64,000 bases of DNA from UBA6623 sp965238125 (GTDB taxonomy: Bacteria > Acidobacteriota > Terriglobia > Bryobacterales > UBA6623). The position numbers and the translations under genes were made by a program. This document shows, piece by piece, positions 17,880-26,667 of the stretch (positions within the stretch are counted from its first letter, which is position 1; each line of letters starts with the position of its first letter). Below the pieces are notes generated by a model, which saw only the letters and a list, made by a program, of their open reading frames with translations, was not told where the DNA came from and searched no databases. The stretch is from the NCBI GenBank assembly GCA_965238125.1, contig OZ250179.1:2852001-2916000 (forward strand), in the 5' to 3' direction.

Positions 17880-18653
17880 TCACTTCATGCGAAACCAAAT
17901 CTCGACGGTAATGCTGCTTCGTCCCATCGCCGGCGGGAGGGGTTGCAGCGGGTTGACGTTCAATACGGCCCGGAAACACGAGTAGTCCAGCGAGCGATTG
18001 GCGCTCGACTGCGCGATGCGAACCTGGTCGACCCGGCCGTTGCGGGCAATCCGAAACGAAACGACCGTCGGCTTGCGGCCGCTGCCGCCGGCCTGCCCCA
18101 ACGTGCGCCGCCACTCCTCGGCGACCCGGCGCTGCAAGGCTTCCCCGTACCACCCGAACCGCGAACCGAACGGGCTGCCGCGCCCGAAGCCGACTCCGGC
18201 CCCGGTTCCCGGGACACCGGTAAACAGCGGCGAGCTGGCACGCGCGCCGCTGGTTGAGGTGAGCTGATTGGGCGCGGGCTCGGGGCGCTTGCGGGCGGCC
18301 CAGCGGTTGGGATAAACCCTCTTGCGCTGCTTTTCGACTTCGACGACCTCGGCATCGTCCGGGGGTGGTTCGGGAGGCGGCGGCTTGGTCTTGCGCGGGT
18401 CGTCGGGAACATCGTGCTGGACGGGATTCGCGACGGGGTTGACGCGCGCCTTGGATGCGGTGATCGGAACGCCCGCTACCGGCGTCACCGGCACGGCGCC
18501 TTCGATCCTGCCGTCGGGGTTGCCGAGCGAGATCGGCGAATGCCAGGCCGACCACAGCAGGCTGCCGGAAAACAGTACCACGTGACAGGCGATCGACAGC
18601 AAAACCGGTCGGCCCAGTCGTTCCGAATTCATCGCTGCGGTACGCCGACTCAT
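17880..18653 (-). CDS. TolA/TonB-like energy transducer
   Basis: The 257-residue protein has a short cytoplasmic tail, one membrane helix (PVLLSIACHVVLFSGSLLW, about 16-34), a Pro-rich periplasmic linker (KPPPPEPPPDD) and a C-terminal TonB-like domain: VVSFRIARNGRVDQVRIAQSSANRSLDYSCFRAV. By position, directly after tolQ and tolR, it should serve as TolA; by sequence it is closer to a TonB C-terminal domain. The ATG at 18653 overlaps the tolR stop by 4 bases (ATGA), showing translational coupling. An in-frame upstream extension to 18752 is a shadow inside tolR. Confidence 0.88.
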   Translation of the reverse strand: MSRRTAAMNSERLGRPVLLSIACHVVLFSGSLLWSAWHSPISLGNPDGRIEGAVPVTPVAGVPITASKARVNPVANPVQHDVPDDPRKTKPPPPEPPPDDAEVVEVEKQRKRVYPNRWAARKRPEPAPNQLTSTSGARASSPLFTGVPGTGAGVGFGRGSPFGSRFGWYGEALQRRVAEEWRRTLGQAGGSGRKPTVVSFRIARNGRVDQVRIAQSSANRSLDYSCFRAVLNVNPLQPLPPAMGRSSITVEIWFRMK

Positions 18654-19069
18654 TTCTTGGGTCGCGGCATTCGTTCGAGCGGCTTGGTGATCATGTTGAC
18701 GGCGACGCCGCCGGCGCCGCATTCGGCGACCACCCGCGCGATCACTTCCCACGGCGTGGTGCGATGCGCCCGGACGTAGACCGCGGCCTTGTCGCCCAGC
18801 TTTTCCTTGATGCGGGGAACAATGTCGTAAACGCTCACCGGATCGGTGTTGAAATACAGTTCACCGCTGCCGGTGATGTTGACGAAATCGTAGTCCTTGC
18901 TGCTGCTCGCGACTTCGCGCGTGCGCGGCACTTCGATATCAAGGCCGAACTCGACGACCCCCGCCGTAATCATGAAGATGATCAGCAGCACCAACACCAC
19001 GTCCACAAACGGGGTGACGTTGATGTCGGCCATCAGGTCGTCATCGCTGTTACTGGTTTTAAACGCCAT
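18650..19069 (-). CDS. tolR: TolR/ExbD-family biopolymer transport protein
   Basis: The 139-residue protein has one membrane helix preceded by MADINVTPFVDVVLVLLIIF, the diagnostic ExbD/TolR signature with the proton-path Asp in FVDV. A periplasmic domain with YDIVPRIKEKLGDKAAVYVRAH follows. With the ExbB-type protein encoded just upstream it forms the proton-driven motor of the Tol system. Its start overlaps the tolQ end by 11 bases, and its stop overlaps the next start by 4. Confidence 0.93.
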   Translation of the reverse strand: MAFKTSNSDDDLMADINVTPFVDVVLVLLIIFMITAGVVEFGLDIEVPRTREVASSSKDYDFVNITGSGELYFNTDPVSVYDIVPRIKEKLGDKAAVYVRAHRTTPWEVIARVVAECGAGGVAVNMITKPLERMPRPKK

Positions 19070-19838
19070 CTTTCTCTCCGTAGTTGCGCTCGGCCATGTT
19101 GAAAAATTCGATCGAGAAGTTTTCCATGCCGCCGACGATCTTGCGGATGCGGTTGGAAAAATAGTTGTACAAGATGAGCGCCGGAATCGCGGCGAACAAG
19201 CCGAACGCCGTCGCGATCAGCGCGTCGGCGATGCCCGGCGCCACGGCCCGCAGCGTCGCTCCGCCCGCCTGCCCCAGCCCGCGGAACGCCTGCAAAATAC
19301 CCCAGACCGTCCCAAGCAACCCGATGAAAGGCGTCGCCGAGGCCGTGGTGGCGAGCCAACCGATGTTGTGCCGCAGGCGCGAGGCCTCTTCGCCCGCGCC
19401 GAGTTGCAGGCTGCGTTCGAGGGCTCCGGCGTTGGTGAGCTTGCCGTACTTGTTCACCTGCCGCGCGACTTCCTTGTAGCCGTATTCGAACACCGTCAGC
19501 AGCGCCGAAGGACGATACCGGTCCCCGGCCGTGCTCAGCTCGACCAATTGCTTGGCGCTGCGAAAAGCGCTCAAGAAGCTTGCGTTGTTGCGGGACGAAG
19601 CGCTCAGCAAGCGGTATTTCGACCAGGCGACCGCCCAGGAAACCACCGAAAACACGAGCAGGGTGACCAGAACGACCTGGGCGACCGGGCCAGCCGCGAT
19701 GAGCATCCCGATCAGGGAGTCCGCTCCCAGGACATCGGGCAGCGCTTGCTCGGCGGCTTCGACCACCTCGGCGGCTTCGGCGACTTCTTCGGGATCGGCG
19801 GCCTGCAAAAAAAGGGCTGGAACAAGATATGCGATCAA
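19059..19838 (-). CDS. tolQ: TolQ/ExbB-family proton channel protein
   Basis: The 259-residue protein has three membrane segments (about 48-70, 163-185, 205-232). The ExbB core reads LRHNIGWLATTASATPFIGLLGTVWGILQAF, followed by APGIADALIATAFGLFAAIPALILYNYF. ExbB/TolQ pentamers surround a TolR/ExbD dimer and use the proton gradient. The N-terminus (about 40 residues, rich in acidic residues and Ala) is longer than in enteric TolQ. It is the first gene of the minus-strand Tol-Pal cluster, so the promoter should lie above 19838. Confidence 0.92.
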   Translation of the reverse strand: MIAYLVPALFLQAADPEEVAEAAEVVEAAEQALPDVLGADSLIGMLIAAGPVAQVVLVTLLVFSVVSWAVAWSKYRLLSASSRNNASFLSAFRSAKQLVELSTAGDRYRPSALLTVFEYGYKEVARQVNKYGKLTNAGALERSLQLGAGEEASRLRHNIGWLATTASATPFIGLLGTVWGILQAFRGLGQAGGATLRAVAPGIADALIATAFGLFAAIPALILYNYFSNRIRKIVGGMENFSIEFFNMAERNYGEKDGV

Positions 19839-20577
19839 GAGAACTCCCTAAGGGCTCTGAAAAAATCGGGGACAGCCCACGTCGCGCCGGATGCAGTTAC
19901 TGATTCAATGGAACTTGTTCGGTCGGCCCTCGGCGCAGTCCCCATTTTTTCACAGCCGTAACTGACGGCGTTGGCTAACGAATCGAGTGTCGGTCGGTCG
20001 GCGGAAACCGCTCCCCGGGTGACGCGCTGCAGGCGGCGATCACCGGGTAAAGACTCGCTGCCTGAGCGTGTCACAAAGATTGCCACAGAGTCGCTGGAAA
20101 GCTTTCGGGAAGAGGCGGAGCCATTCGTCCTCTCCCGCTGAGGCCGGCGCGCGGCCGGTTACGATTCGGGGTCGCCGAGCCTACAAGGCTCTTTGTGCAG
20201 CGACAGCGAAGCCGGAAACATCCGTCGCCGCGGCGGGCCGGCGACTATTCAAAAATCTACCACATATAATAGTGTGGTTGGAACTGGGACGGGTCGCCGC
20301 GCCCGCCGGTTTCGCGGCAGGCGGGAACGACGCTTTCCCGCTGTATCCAATCATCCAGTGATTCAAGACGTGCCGAAGGGCTCTTGAGCCGGGAAGCGGC
20401 GGCAGGAACATAGCCCAGGGTGGAGTCGCAGGCGGAACCCTGGGTGGAACCCCACACGTGGGAGCCCTGGAGGGGCGACAGGAAGGCCGTTGGCGCCTAT
20501 TTTGGGGCGGCATTATAAAACTGCGGATTCATTGAAACGGGACTATCCTTCTTTCCGGTCGGGGCCGGCGGATCTCC
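19839..20577. repeat. Gene-free 739-bp divergent region between tolQ and recN with repeats
   Basis: No credible gene is present. The region contains the inverted repeat at 19853-19957 and a second copy (20386-20485) of the dispersed element found inside the Tol-Pal cluster. That copy includes the block ATAGCCCAGGGTGGAGTCGC. The promoters for tolQ (leftward) and recN (rightward) must also be here, but none is clear enough to mark. Confidence 0.6.
19853..19957. repeat. REP-like inverted repeat with 23-bp arms
   Basis: The arms at 19853-19875 and 19935-19957 match in about 20 of 23 positions as reverse complements. Each carries an A6/T6 run next to GGGGAC. The arms lie just upstream of tolQ, so the element may carry or influence its promoter. 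Similar A-run plus GGGG motifs border the repeat at 17583-17855. Confidence 0.55.
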
Positions 20578-22308
20578 ATGCTTCTCGAACTGAATATCGA
20601 ACACTTCGTTGTCGCCGACCGGCTGCGATTGCGATTCGGCCCGGGGCTGAATCTGTTAACGGGCGAGACGGGCAGCGGCAAATCGATCATCGTCGACGCG
20701 CTGTCGTTGCTGTTGGGCGCGCGCGCCGGTGTGGAGGTGATTCGGCCGGGCCAGAGCAGTGCTCGCGTTTCCGGCGTCTTCTCAGCCGCAGTATCGCCCG
20801 AACTCGCGACGTTGCTCGACGCCGCCGGTTTGGATTTCGAGCAAAGCGAACTGATCGTAGATCGGGAAGTGCTTGAAAGCGGCAAGTCGCGCGCCTATAT
20901 CAACGGCCGGCCGGTCACGCTCACGAGGCTGCGCGAACTGGCGCCGTTTCTGGGCGATATTCACGGCCAACACGAGCAGCAGCACCTTTTCTCGACCCGC
21001 GCGCAGCTCGACATGCTTGACGCCTTCGCCGAGACCGAGGCGCTCGCCGCGGAAGTTGCCTCGCTCCATGCCTTGTGGCGCGACGGGCGCAAACGGCTCG
21101 AGGAGTTGCGCGGCGACGAGCAAGAGCGGCTGCGGCAGCTCGATCTCTACGAATTTCAAGTTCGTGAAATCGAGCAGGCCGCCCCGCGGCCCGCTGAGGG
21201 GGAAGAGCTCGAACAAGAACGCCGTCTGCTCGGGAGCCTCGAACGCGTGCAGCAGACCGCGGCCTCGGCCTATGACCGGCTCTACGATTCGACCGTCTCG
21301 GCCGCCGCGCAACTCAAGGCCGCCCGCCGGTCGATCGAGGAGTTGGCGCAATTCGACGCCGCGTTTCGAACGATGCTCGAAACGCTCGATTCCTCGCAAG
21401 CCGGCGTGGACGACACGGCTTTTGAGCTTCGCGCCTACCTCGATCGCCTGGAGCCCGACCCGGCCCGCCTCGAGCAGATCGAAGACCGCGTGGCACTGCT
21501 GAAGCAACTCCAGCGCAAGTACGGAGGCAGCCTCGAGGAGGTGCTTGCCTACGGAGAGCAAGCGCGGGGGCGGGTCGAGGAGCTTCGTTCAAGCGACGAG
21601 GCCGCGGCCGAGCTCGAAGCTCGGCAAGAGGAGACAGCCGAAAAGTACGAAGCCGCCGCCGAGAAGCTGTCAGCCCGTCGGCGCGAGGCGGCGGGGAGTC
21701 TTGAGGTGCAGGTCGAGGCCGAGCTCAGAGAGCTGGCGATGGAGCGCGCTCGTTTTCAAATTGGCTTTGAGGCAAGCGATGCGGTCGGGGGCGGCCAAGC
21801 CGGATGGTCCGCGCGCGGCATCGACCGCGTCCGTTTTCTAGTCTCCGCCAACCCCGGGCAGCCGCCACGCCCACTGGCGCAGGTCGCCTCGGGCGGCGAG
21901 CTGTCGCGCGTCACGCTGGCGTTGAAAACGTGCTTGGTAGCCACGGGCGACCCGGGCGGCGATGCCGCCGGCAACACCGTGCCGCGAACGCTCGTATTTG
22001 ACGAGATCGACAGCGGCGTGGGCGGGCGCGTCGCCGAAGCCGTCGGCCGCAGACTCGAAAAACTCGCCGCCGAGCATCAGTTGCTTTGCGTCACGCACCT
22101 GGCGCCGATCGCCGGTTTCGCCGACGTGCATTTCGTGGTCGACAAACAAGAGATCGACGGGGCGACCGTCGCCTCGGTCAAACAGCTCTCCGGCAAGCAA
22201 CGGATCGAAGAGTTGGCGCGTATGCTCTCGGGCGAGACGATCACGACCGCGGCCTTGCGACACGCAAAACAAATGATCAAGCGCGAAGGCAAGACCGCCA
22301 CCGGGTAG
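20578..22308 (+). CDS. recN: DNA repair protein RecN
   Basis: The 576-residue SMC-like ATPase has its P-loop at residues 30-38 (TGETGSGKS), the RecN-typical YINGRPVTLTRLRELAPFLGDIHGQHEQQHL, a central coiled coil (about 160-370) and a C-terminal ATPase half. That half carries ASGGELSRVTLALKT (signature) and VFDEIDSGVGGRVAEAVG (Walker B). RecN binds DNA ends and helps recombinational repair of double-strand breaks. Length and motif order match the family. The next gene begins about 70 bases downstream on the same strand. Confidence 0.96.
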   Translation: MLLELNIEHFVVADRLRLRFGPGLNLLTGETGSGKSIIVDALSLLLGARAGVEVIRPGQSSARVSGVFSAAVSPELATLLDAAGLDFEQSELIVDREVLESGKSRAYINGRPVTLTRLRELAPFLGDIHGQHEQQHLFSTRAQLDMLDAFAETEALAAEVASLHALWRDGRKRLEELRGDEQERLRQLDLYEFQVREIEQAAPRPAEGEELEQERRLLGSLERVQQTAASAYDRLYDSTVSAAAQLKAARRSIEELAQFDAAFRTMLETLDSSQAGVDDTAFELRAYLDRLEPDPARLEQIEDRVALLKQLQRKYGGSLEEVLAYGEQARGRVEELRSSDEAAAELEARQEETAEKYEAAAEKLSARRREAAGSLEVQVEAELRELAMERARFQIGFEASDAVGGGQAGWSARGIDRVRFLVSANPGQPPRPLAQVASGGELSRVTLALKTCLVATGDPGGDAAGNTVPRTLVFDEIDSGVGGRVAEAVGRRLEKLAAEHQLLCVTHLAPIAGFADVHFVVDKQEIDGATVASVKQLSGKQRIEELARMLSGETITTAALRHAKQMIKREGKTATG

Positions 22309-22376
22309 TGTCGCCGCCTCCCGCGCCCGGCCCTTTCGAGAACAACACTTCAACTACTTTCGGTTGGAATTCACTC

Positions 22377-23156
22377 TTGGCAACCCTTGACACGATCGAC
22401 ATCGACCACCTGATCTCCACCGCGCGCGAAGCCGGAGCGGCGATTCTCGAAGTCTATGCAACCGACTTCGAGGTCGCACGCAAGAGCGACGCCTCGCCTC
22501 TTACCGAGGCCGATTTGCGAGCGCACCGCGTCATCACCGCGCGCCTCGGCGAACGCTACCCGGAGATCCCGATCCTTTCCGAAGAAAGCGAGCACGACGC
22601 CTACGAGCAACGCAAAGGTTGGAATTGCTTTTGGCTCGTCGACCCGCTCGACGGCACCAAGGAATTCGTCAAGCGCAACGGGCAGTTCACCGTCAACATC
22701 GCGCTGATCGACAGCGGCCGTCCGCGCGCCGGAGTCGTCTACGCGCCGGCGCTCGACCTGCTCTATTGGGGTGAAGTCGGACGCGGCGCTTTCAAGAAAG
22801 AAGCGGGCGGCGAGCCGCTCGCTCTGTCGGCCCCTGCCGAAGCTCCGCGCGATCGGCTCGTCATCGCCGGCAGCCTCTCCCACCCCACGCCCGAAATGGA
22901 CGCCTTCCTTGACGAACAGCGCGCCCTCTACAAAAGAGTCGAGTTCGTCGCCATGGGCAGTTCGCTGAAACTCTGCATGGTGGCCGACGGCCGCGCCGAC
23001 GTGTACCCGCGCTTCGGACCCACGATGGAATGGGACACCGCCGCCGCCCATGCCGTGGTCAATGCGGCGGGGCGCAAGGTCTTGCGTCACGGGTCGGAGG
23101 AAGAGCTGCGCTACAACAAACCCGACCTCCACAACGACTGGTTTCTGGTGCGGTAG
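22377..23156 (+). CDS. cysQ: 3'(2'),5'-bisphosphate nucleotidase CysQ
   Basis: The 259-residue protein belongs to the inositol-phosphatase superfamily. It carries ILSEESEHDAYEQRKGWN, the metal-binding WLVDPLDGTKEFVKRNGQFTVNIALI (DPLDGT motif, with the GTKEF pattern typical of CysQ) and EWDTAAAHAVVNAAG. It removes the 3'-phosphate from PAP or PAPS in sulfate assimilation. I chose a TTG start at 22377, where similarity to the family begins; a GTG at 22308 overlapping the recN stop region would add 23 residues. The frame is also open far upstream within recN, which is coincidental. Confidence 0.88.
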   Translation: MATLDTIDIDHLISTAREAGAAILEVYATDFEVARKSDASPLTEADLRAHRVITARLGERYPEIPILSEESEHDAYEQRKGWNCFWLVDPLDGTKEFVKRNGQFTVNIALIDSGRPRAGVVYAPALDLLYWGEVGRGAFKKEAGGEPLALSAPAEAPRDRLVIAGSLSHPTPEMDAFLDEQRALYKRVEFVAMGSSLKLCMVADGRADVYPRFGPTMEWDTAAAHAVVNAAGRKVLRHGSEEELRYNKPDLHNDWFLVR

Positions 23157-23243
23157 AGGCGGGGTCTGTCGCGTCGTAGGGTGCCTCGCGAATCCCGGTT
23201 TCGGACCTCCAGTCGGTGGCGCTCTCCCTTTCGGTTTCGGGGG

Positions 23244-23274
23244 TTGTATAATATGACCATAGGAACATGACCAT
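23244..23274 (+). promoter_or_regulatory. Promoter and possible operator of the Phd-type TA pair
   Basis: TATAAT at 23247-23252 is a perfect -10 box close to the antitoxin ATG. The octamer ATGACCAT occurs at 23253-23260 and again at 23267-23274, spaced by 14 bases, with the second copy including the start codon. Repeats of this sort at toxin-antitoxin promoters are often bound by the antitoxin itself; that is inference here. Confidence 0.4.
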
Positions 23275-23503
23275 GGAAGGCGAACTTCGATCTGTCCCAG
23301 CCGGGGAATTCAAGGCAAAGTGTTTGGCTTTGCTCGATGAAGTAGCTCTCACCGGGCGGTCCCTTATCGTTACCAAGCGGGGCAAGCCCATCGCAAAGCT
23401 AACGCCCCTGGACGACACGGAGCCGCCCGACCTAAGGGGCAGCATACTGTGGGAGAAGGACATCCTCTCACCGATCGAGGAGACGTGGGACGCCGAGAGA
23501 TGA
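23267..23503 (+). CDS. Phd/YefM-type antitoxin
   Basis: The 78-residue protein starts with the Phd/YefM DNA-binding fold (VPAGEFKAKCLALLDEVALTGRSLIVTKRGKPIAKLTPL). A C-terminal tail (about 50-78) should bind and neutralise the toxin. It is followed without a gap by a PIN-domain toxin (ATGA overlap), the standard antitoxin-first layout. A second ATG two codons in (23273) is possible. Such modules usually repress their own promoter. Confidence 0.9.
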   Translation: MTMEGELRSVPAGEFKAKCLALLDEVALTGRSLIVTKRGKPIAKLTPLDDTEPPDLRGSILWEKDILSPIEETWDAER

Positions 23504-23886
23504 TCTTGGCCGACACGCACGCCTGGATTTGGTGGATGGGTGATCCCGCCCAACTGAGCAAACGCGCCCAAAGGGCCTTCGAGGAGTCCGACAAGATCGG
23601 CGTCTGCGCGATCAGCTGTTGGGAAGTCGCCATGCTGGTCGCGAAAAAGAGGATCGGACTCAACCGAGACGTGTTGGCGTGGATCAAACAGTCGCTGGCT
23701 CAGCCTCGATTCGAGCTGATCGCGATTTCGCCCGAAATCGCGGTTGAGGCAAGCAGGCTGAGCAACCGCCTGCACGGCGATCCGGCCGACCGACTTATCG
23801 TTGCCGCGGCGCTGCTTTCAAAAGCCGACCTGGTCACGAAGGATCGCCGGATTCGCGCTCTTCAAGAAATCCGAACGATCTGGTGA
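23500..23886 (+). CDS. PIN-domain (VapC-type) toxin
   Basis: The 128-residue protein is a PIN-domain nuclease. It opens with MILADTHAWIWW (first catalytic Asp5) and continues with AISCWEVAMLVAKKRI (conserved Glu) and DPADRLIVAAALLSKADLVTKDRRI (two more acidic residues). VapC toxins cut tRNA or rRNA and stop growth when free of antitoxin. Its ATG overlaps the antitoxin stop codon. An upstream in-frame start at 23449 lies inside the antitoxin gene and is not used here. Confidence 0.92.
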   Translation: MILADTHAWIWWMGDPAQLSKRAQRAFEESDKIGVCAISCWEVAMLVAKKRIGLNRDVLAWIKQSLAQPRFELIAISPEIAVEASRLSNRLHGDPADRLIVAAALLSKADLVTKDRRIRALQEIRTIW

Positions 23887-23928
23887 CACCCGTCCGCTGA
23901 TCTACGCAGTTACGAGAGTTCCCCCGGA

Positions 23929-24717
23929 CTATTCACCCGCCGCGGGTTTCGCCGCGCTCAGCAAATCACCCAGGCGATCGTCTTGCGGGTAAGGCTGCCC
24001 GCGATGCTGCCGAAACCCTTCGGCGAACGCCACTCCCGCTTGCCCCCCCAGCGTCGCGCTCCAGTTGCGCATTTCCTCGATGTAGTGGTCCATCCCGTGC
24101 TGCGCGCGCAGCCATTCGCGTTGGCTTTTGTGGCAGGCGAGCATGTCGCTTTTCAAACCGATGACCGCGGAAATATCGACCAACAGCGTCGAGGGAACGC
24201 GATCCCCGAAAATGTCGGTTCCGGCGGCCGGGGCGGCGTAGTAGAGGTGCGGGATCGATTGGGTCGCGGGTTCGGCGGGGCGTCGGCCGGTGTCGAAGTT
24301 GGGCGCCGAGGCCGCGAAGCAGGCGTTGCGGACGACGAGCGAAGTCATCTCGTGGTCGGGCAAATAGTCTTGGGGGGAGTGCGTGATGACGATGGTCGGC
24401 CGCAGACGGCGAATGATCTCGACGGCGCTCCGGATGTGCTCGGGATCGTAGCGCACCAGCAAGTCGCGGCTTTCCAGGCAGTCGTAGGATGCGCGAATTT
24501 TGGCGGCGGCTTCGCTCCCCTCGGCCTTGCGAATGGCGGCGATTTCAGACGGCCCGTGTTCGGTGCTGCCGCAATCGCCGGGCGTCATCGAAGCGATGTG
24601 GACTTCGAAACGCTTCTCTTGCAATCGTGCCAGGGTCCCGGCGCAAAAAAACTCCGCGTCGTCGGGGTGCGCCATGATCGAGAGCAGCGAGTCGGGTTGC
24701 TTCGAGGACGTTTCCAT
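23929..24717 (-). CDS. PIG-L (LmbE-like) family deacetylase
   Basis: The 262-residue protein begins with SIMAHPDDAEFFCAGTLARL; AHPDD at 16-20 holds the Zn-binding residues and catalytic Asp. TPGDCGSTEH and ITHSPQDYLPDHEMTS (about 112-125) complete the site. Family members remove N-acetyl groups from GlcNAc-type sugars, as in mycothiol or bacillithiol synthesis and LPS-like glycans. The neighbours do not reveal the substrate. It is convergent with the TA pair and divergent from the radical SAM gene. Confidence 0.9.
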   Translation of the reverse strand: METSSKQPDSLLSIMAHPDDAEFFCAGTLARLQEKRFEVHIASMTPGDCGSTEHGPSEIAAIRKAEGSEAAAKIRASYDCLESRDLLVRYDPEHIRSAVEIIRRLRPTIVITHSPQDYLPDHEMTSLVVRNACFAASAPNFDTGRRPAEPATQSIPHLYYAAPAAGTDIFGDRVPSTLLVDISAVIGLKSDMLACHKSQREWLRAQHGMDHYIEEMRNWSATLGGQAGVAFAEGFRQHRGQPYPQDDRLGDLLSAAKPAAGE

Positions 24718-24855
24718 TCCGAATCCAGTAGGACCTGATCGGCCTTTGCGCGACTGATCTCTAGTTTAGTCCGGCTGCGTATGGGCCGAAGGAACAGGCT
24801 GAAGTCCTCGCGGCCCGCGCGTCGCGCACCTTGGTGTGGGATACTTCGGGAACCG

Positions 24856-25902
24856 ATGCAGCCCACGCGCCACCGGCTGATCGAGGGGATGCTCCGTCAC
24901 TACCCCTTCGTCGTCAAAAACTTCCGAGCCTACTTCGGGAACCTCTACCGCCGTAACATTCGCAAGACAACGGTCGTAACGCCCTACTCCGCGATTTTCT
25001 ACGCGACCCACAAATGCAATCTCGATTGCAGCTACTGCAATCAGAAAAACCCCGAAGTCTTCAGCGAAGAGGTCGACACCGAAACCACGATTCGCATTTT
25101 TCGCGCCATTCGCAAGGACGTCGACACCATGCTCATCACCGGCGGGGAGTGTCTGATGCGAACCGACATCGACGAGTTGGTCCGTGCCGCTCGCCGTGAT
25201 GTCGGCTTTCGGTCGCTGCTGATGGTTACCAACGGAGTCTTGCTCGATCGTCACCCGAGCCTGCTCGAACACCTCAACGGCCTCGTCGTCAGCCTCGACG
25301 CTATCACGCCCGACCCGACCGAGCCCACGTCGAAACCGGCCAATGTCGGCAAGGTGATCGAGAATCTCATCGCGGTGAAGGAGAAGCTGCCGCCCGAGGC
25401 CGTCACGATCAGTTGCGTGCTCGAGCGCCGCAACATCGATGAAGCCGAGCGCATACTCGATTTCTGCCGCGAGCAGGGCTTCGTTTTCTCCGTCCAATCG
25501 GCGCAGACCAACGGCAAATACCCCGACTACACTCTGCTCGAGGAAGACCGCTACCGCGACTTCGTCGAAAAGCTGATCGACATGCGCAAGTGCAAGACCG
25601 CCCGCATCAACGGCACGCCGAAATTGCTGCGAACGCTGCTGCTGTTCGAAGAATTCAAGTGCTACCCGACGATGTTTCCGCGCGTCTACCCCAACGGCGA
25701 TGTTTTCTATCCCTGTGAGGTCTTGCGAAAGATCGCCGGCAACGTACTCGAGGAAGGTTCGATCCGGGCCGCGTTCGAGCGTGGACGGCGGCTTTACGGC
25801 GAAGTGCCCGAGTGCAAGGCCAGCTGCTTCCTGTTTGGAAACGTTCTATCTTCCTACTATGTGGAAGACTTCTGGGGCTTGGCCGGCGATACCGTTCGCT
25901 GA
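24856..25902 (+). CDS. Radical SAM protein with C-terminal Cys-rich segment
   Basis: The 348-residue protein has the radical SAM cluster motif C54-x3-C58-x2-C61 (THKCNLDCSYCNQ), then MLITGGECLMRTDIDEL (GGE motif, SAM binding) and VSLDAITPDPTEP. A C-terminal region with cysteines (FKCYPTMFPRVYPNGDVFYPCEVLRK ... ECKASCFLFGN) looks like a reduced SPASM/twitch cluster site. The substrate is unknown; no peptide precursor or obvious partner is adjacent. ATG 24856 begins the family-like region; a GTG/ATG extension to 24781 adds a basic stretch. Its end overlaps the convergent gene by 57 bases. Confidence 0.87.
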   Translation: MQPTRHRLIEGMLRHYPFVVKNFRAYFGNLYRRNIRKTTVVTPYSAIFYATHKCNLDCSYCNQKNPEVFSEEVDTETTIRIFRAIRKDVDTMLITGGECLMRTDIDELVRAARRDVGFRSLLMVTNGVLLDRHPSLLEHLNGLVVSLDAITPDPTEPTSKPANVGKVIENLIAVKEKLPPEAVTISCVLERRNIDEAERILDFCREQGFVFSVQSAQTNGKYPDYTLLEEDRYRDFVEKLIDMRKCKTARINGTPKLLRTLLLFEEFKCYPTMFPRVYPNGDVFYPCEVLRKIAGNVLEEGSIRAAFERGRRLYGEVPECKASCFLFGNVLSSYYVEDFWGLAGDTVR

Positions 25903-26667
25903 ACGGCGGGCTTGGTCCAACGCGTGCGCGGTCGATTCGGCCAGGTGGCGCGAGAAGGCCCCGCGGTAGAGGAAACCGACGGACGTCTCGTCCTCGAAGA
26001 CCAGTTCCATCGTCGAACTTCGCGAGCGGTCGACCTGCTCTTCGCGGACCGGAGGATCTTTCGCTTCCGGGATGAAGACGGGACGGTAGGGTTCACCGTC
26101 GATAAGGACCTTCGCGACATCGCGGAGGTCGATCACCGCCGACACCTCGTCGTCGGCGTCTTGCGGAACGAGCAAAAGCTCTGAATCACGAACGAGCAGG
26201 TAAAGCGCCGCGCCTTCGTCGATCGAAGCATCGCCCGGAAGCCGGCCCCCGGCGAACACGCCGCCGGTGAGAAACGATTGCGCTCCGTGTTGGACCTGCC
26301 GGCGGCGTTCGCGGTCCGGGTCTTTCGCGGGCACGACAAACAAGGCCGCCGCGAAGAGCAATGCGCCGAAGACGACCGGCCAAGTCGTCGAAAACGTCCA
26401 ACCGAGGGCCGCCGCCCCCCCAGCGGTCAGGCCGACGAAAACGCGGATACGGTTCCAAGAGGGCCTGCGTCTTTGCCGCCGGATCCAAGGAAGAATCAGG
26501 ACGATCCAAAACGCGGCGTAGAGCAGGCGCATGGCCCAGCGCGGCAGACCAAAGCGGCGCGCCGAGTCTTGCGGACTCTCTTCCCGCCGGGCTTCGAGAG
26601 TGGGGTCGGCGCGGCGAACTCGCGGGGAATCCCCCAAGGGTTGCGCCTCCGCGCCGCGGCGGCTCAT
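25846..26667 (-). CDS. Membrane protein of unknown function downstream of glmM
   Basis: The 273-residue product is not recognised. It has a basic, hydrophilic N-terminus (about 1-40), two to three hydrophobic segments (LLYAAFWIVLILPWI about 49-63; FVGLTAGGAAALGWTF; VVFGALLFAAALFVVP), and a soluble C-terminal half rich in acidic residues (LYLLVRDSELLLVPQDADDE...VIDLRDVAKVLIDGEPY) that may be PH-like. The ATG overlaps the glmM stop by 4 bases, so the two are translationally coupled. The last 57 bases overlap the convergent radical SAM gene. Confidence 0.75.
   Translation of the reverse strand: MSRRGAEAQPLGDSPRVRRADPTLEARREESPQDSARRFGLPRWAMRLLYAAFWIVLILPWIRRQRRRPSWNRIRVFVGLTAGGAAALGWTFSTTWPVVFGALLFAAALFVVPAKDPDRERRRQVQHGAQSFLTGGVFAGGRLPGDASIDEGAALYLLVRDSELLLVPQDADDEVSAVIDLRDVAKVLIDGEPYRPVFIPEAKDPPVREEQVDRSRSSTMELVFEDETSVGFLYRGAFSRHLAESTAHALDQARRSANGIAGQAPEVFHIVGR

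Noticed and set aside
22086..22376. Upstream extension of the cysQ frame into recN
   Set aside because: The extension overlaps the conserved RecN C-terminus and has no phosphatase content; family similarity begins near 22377.
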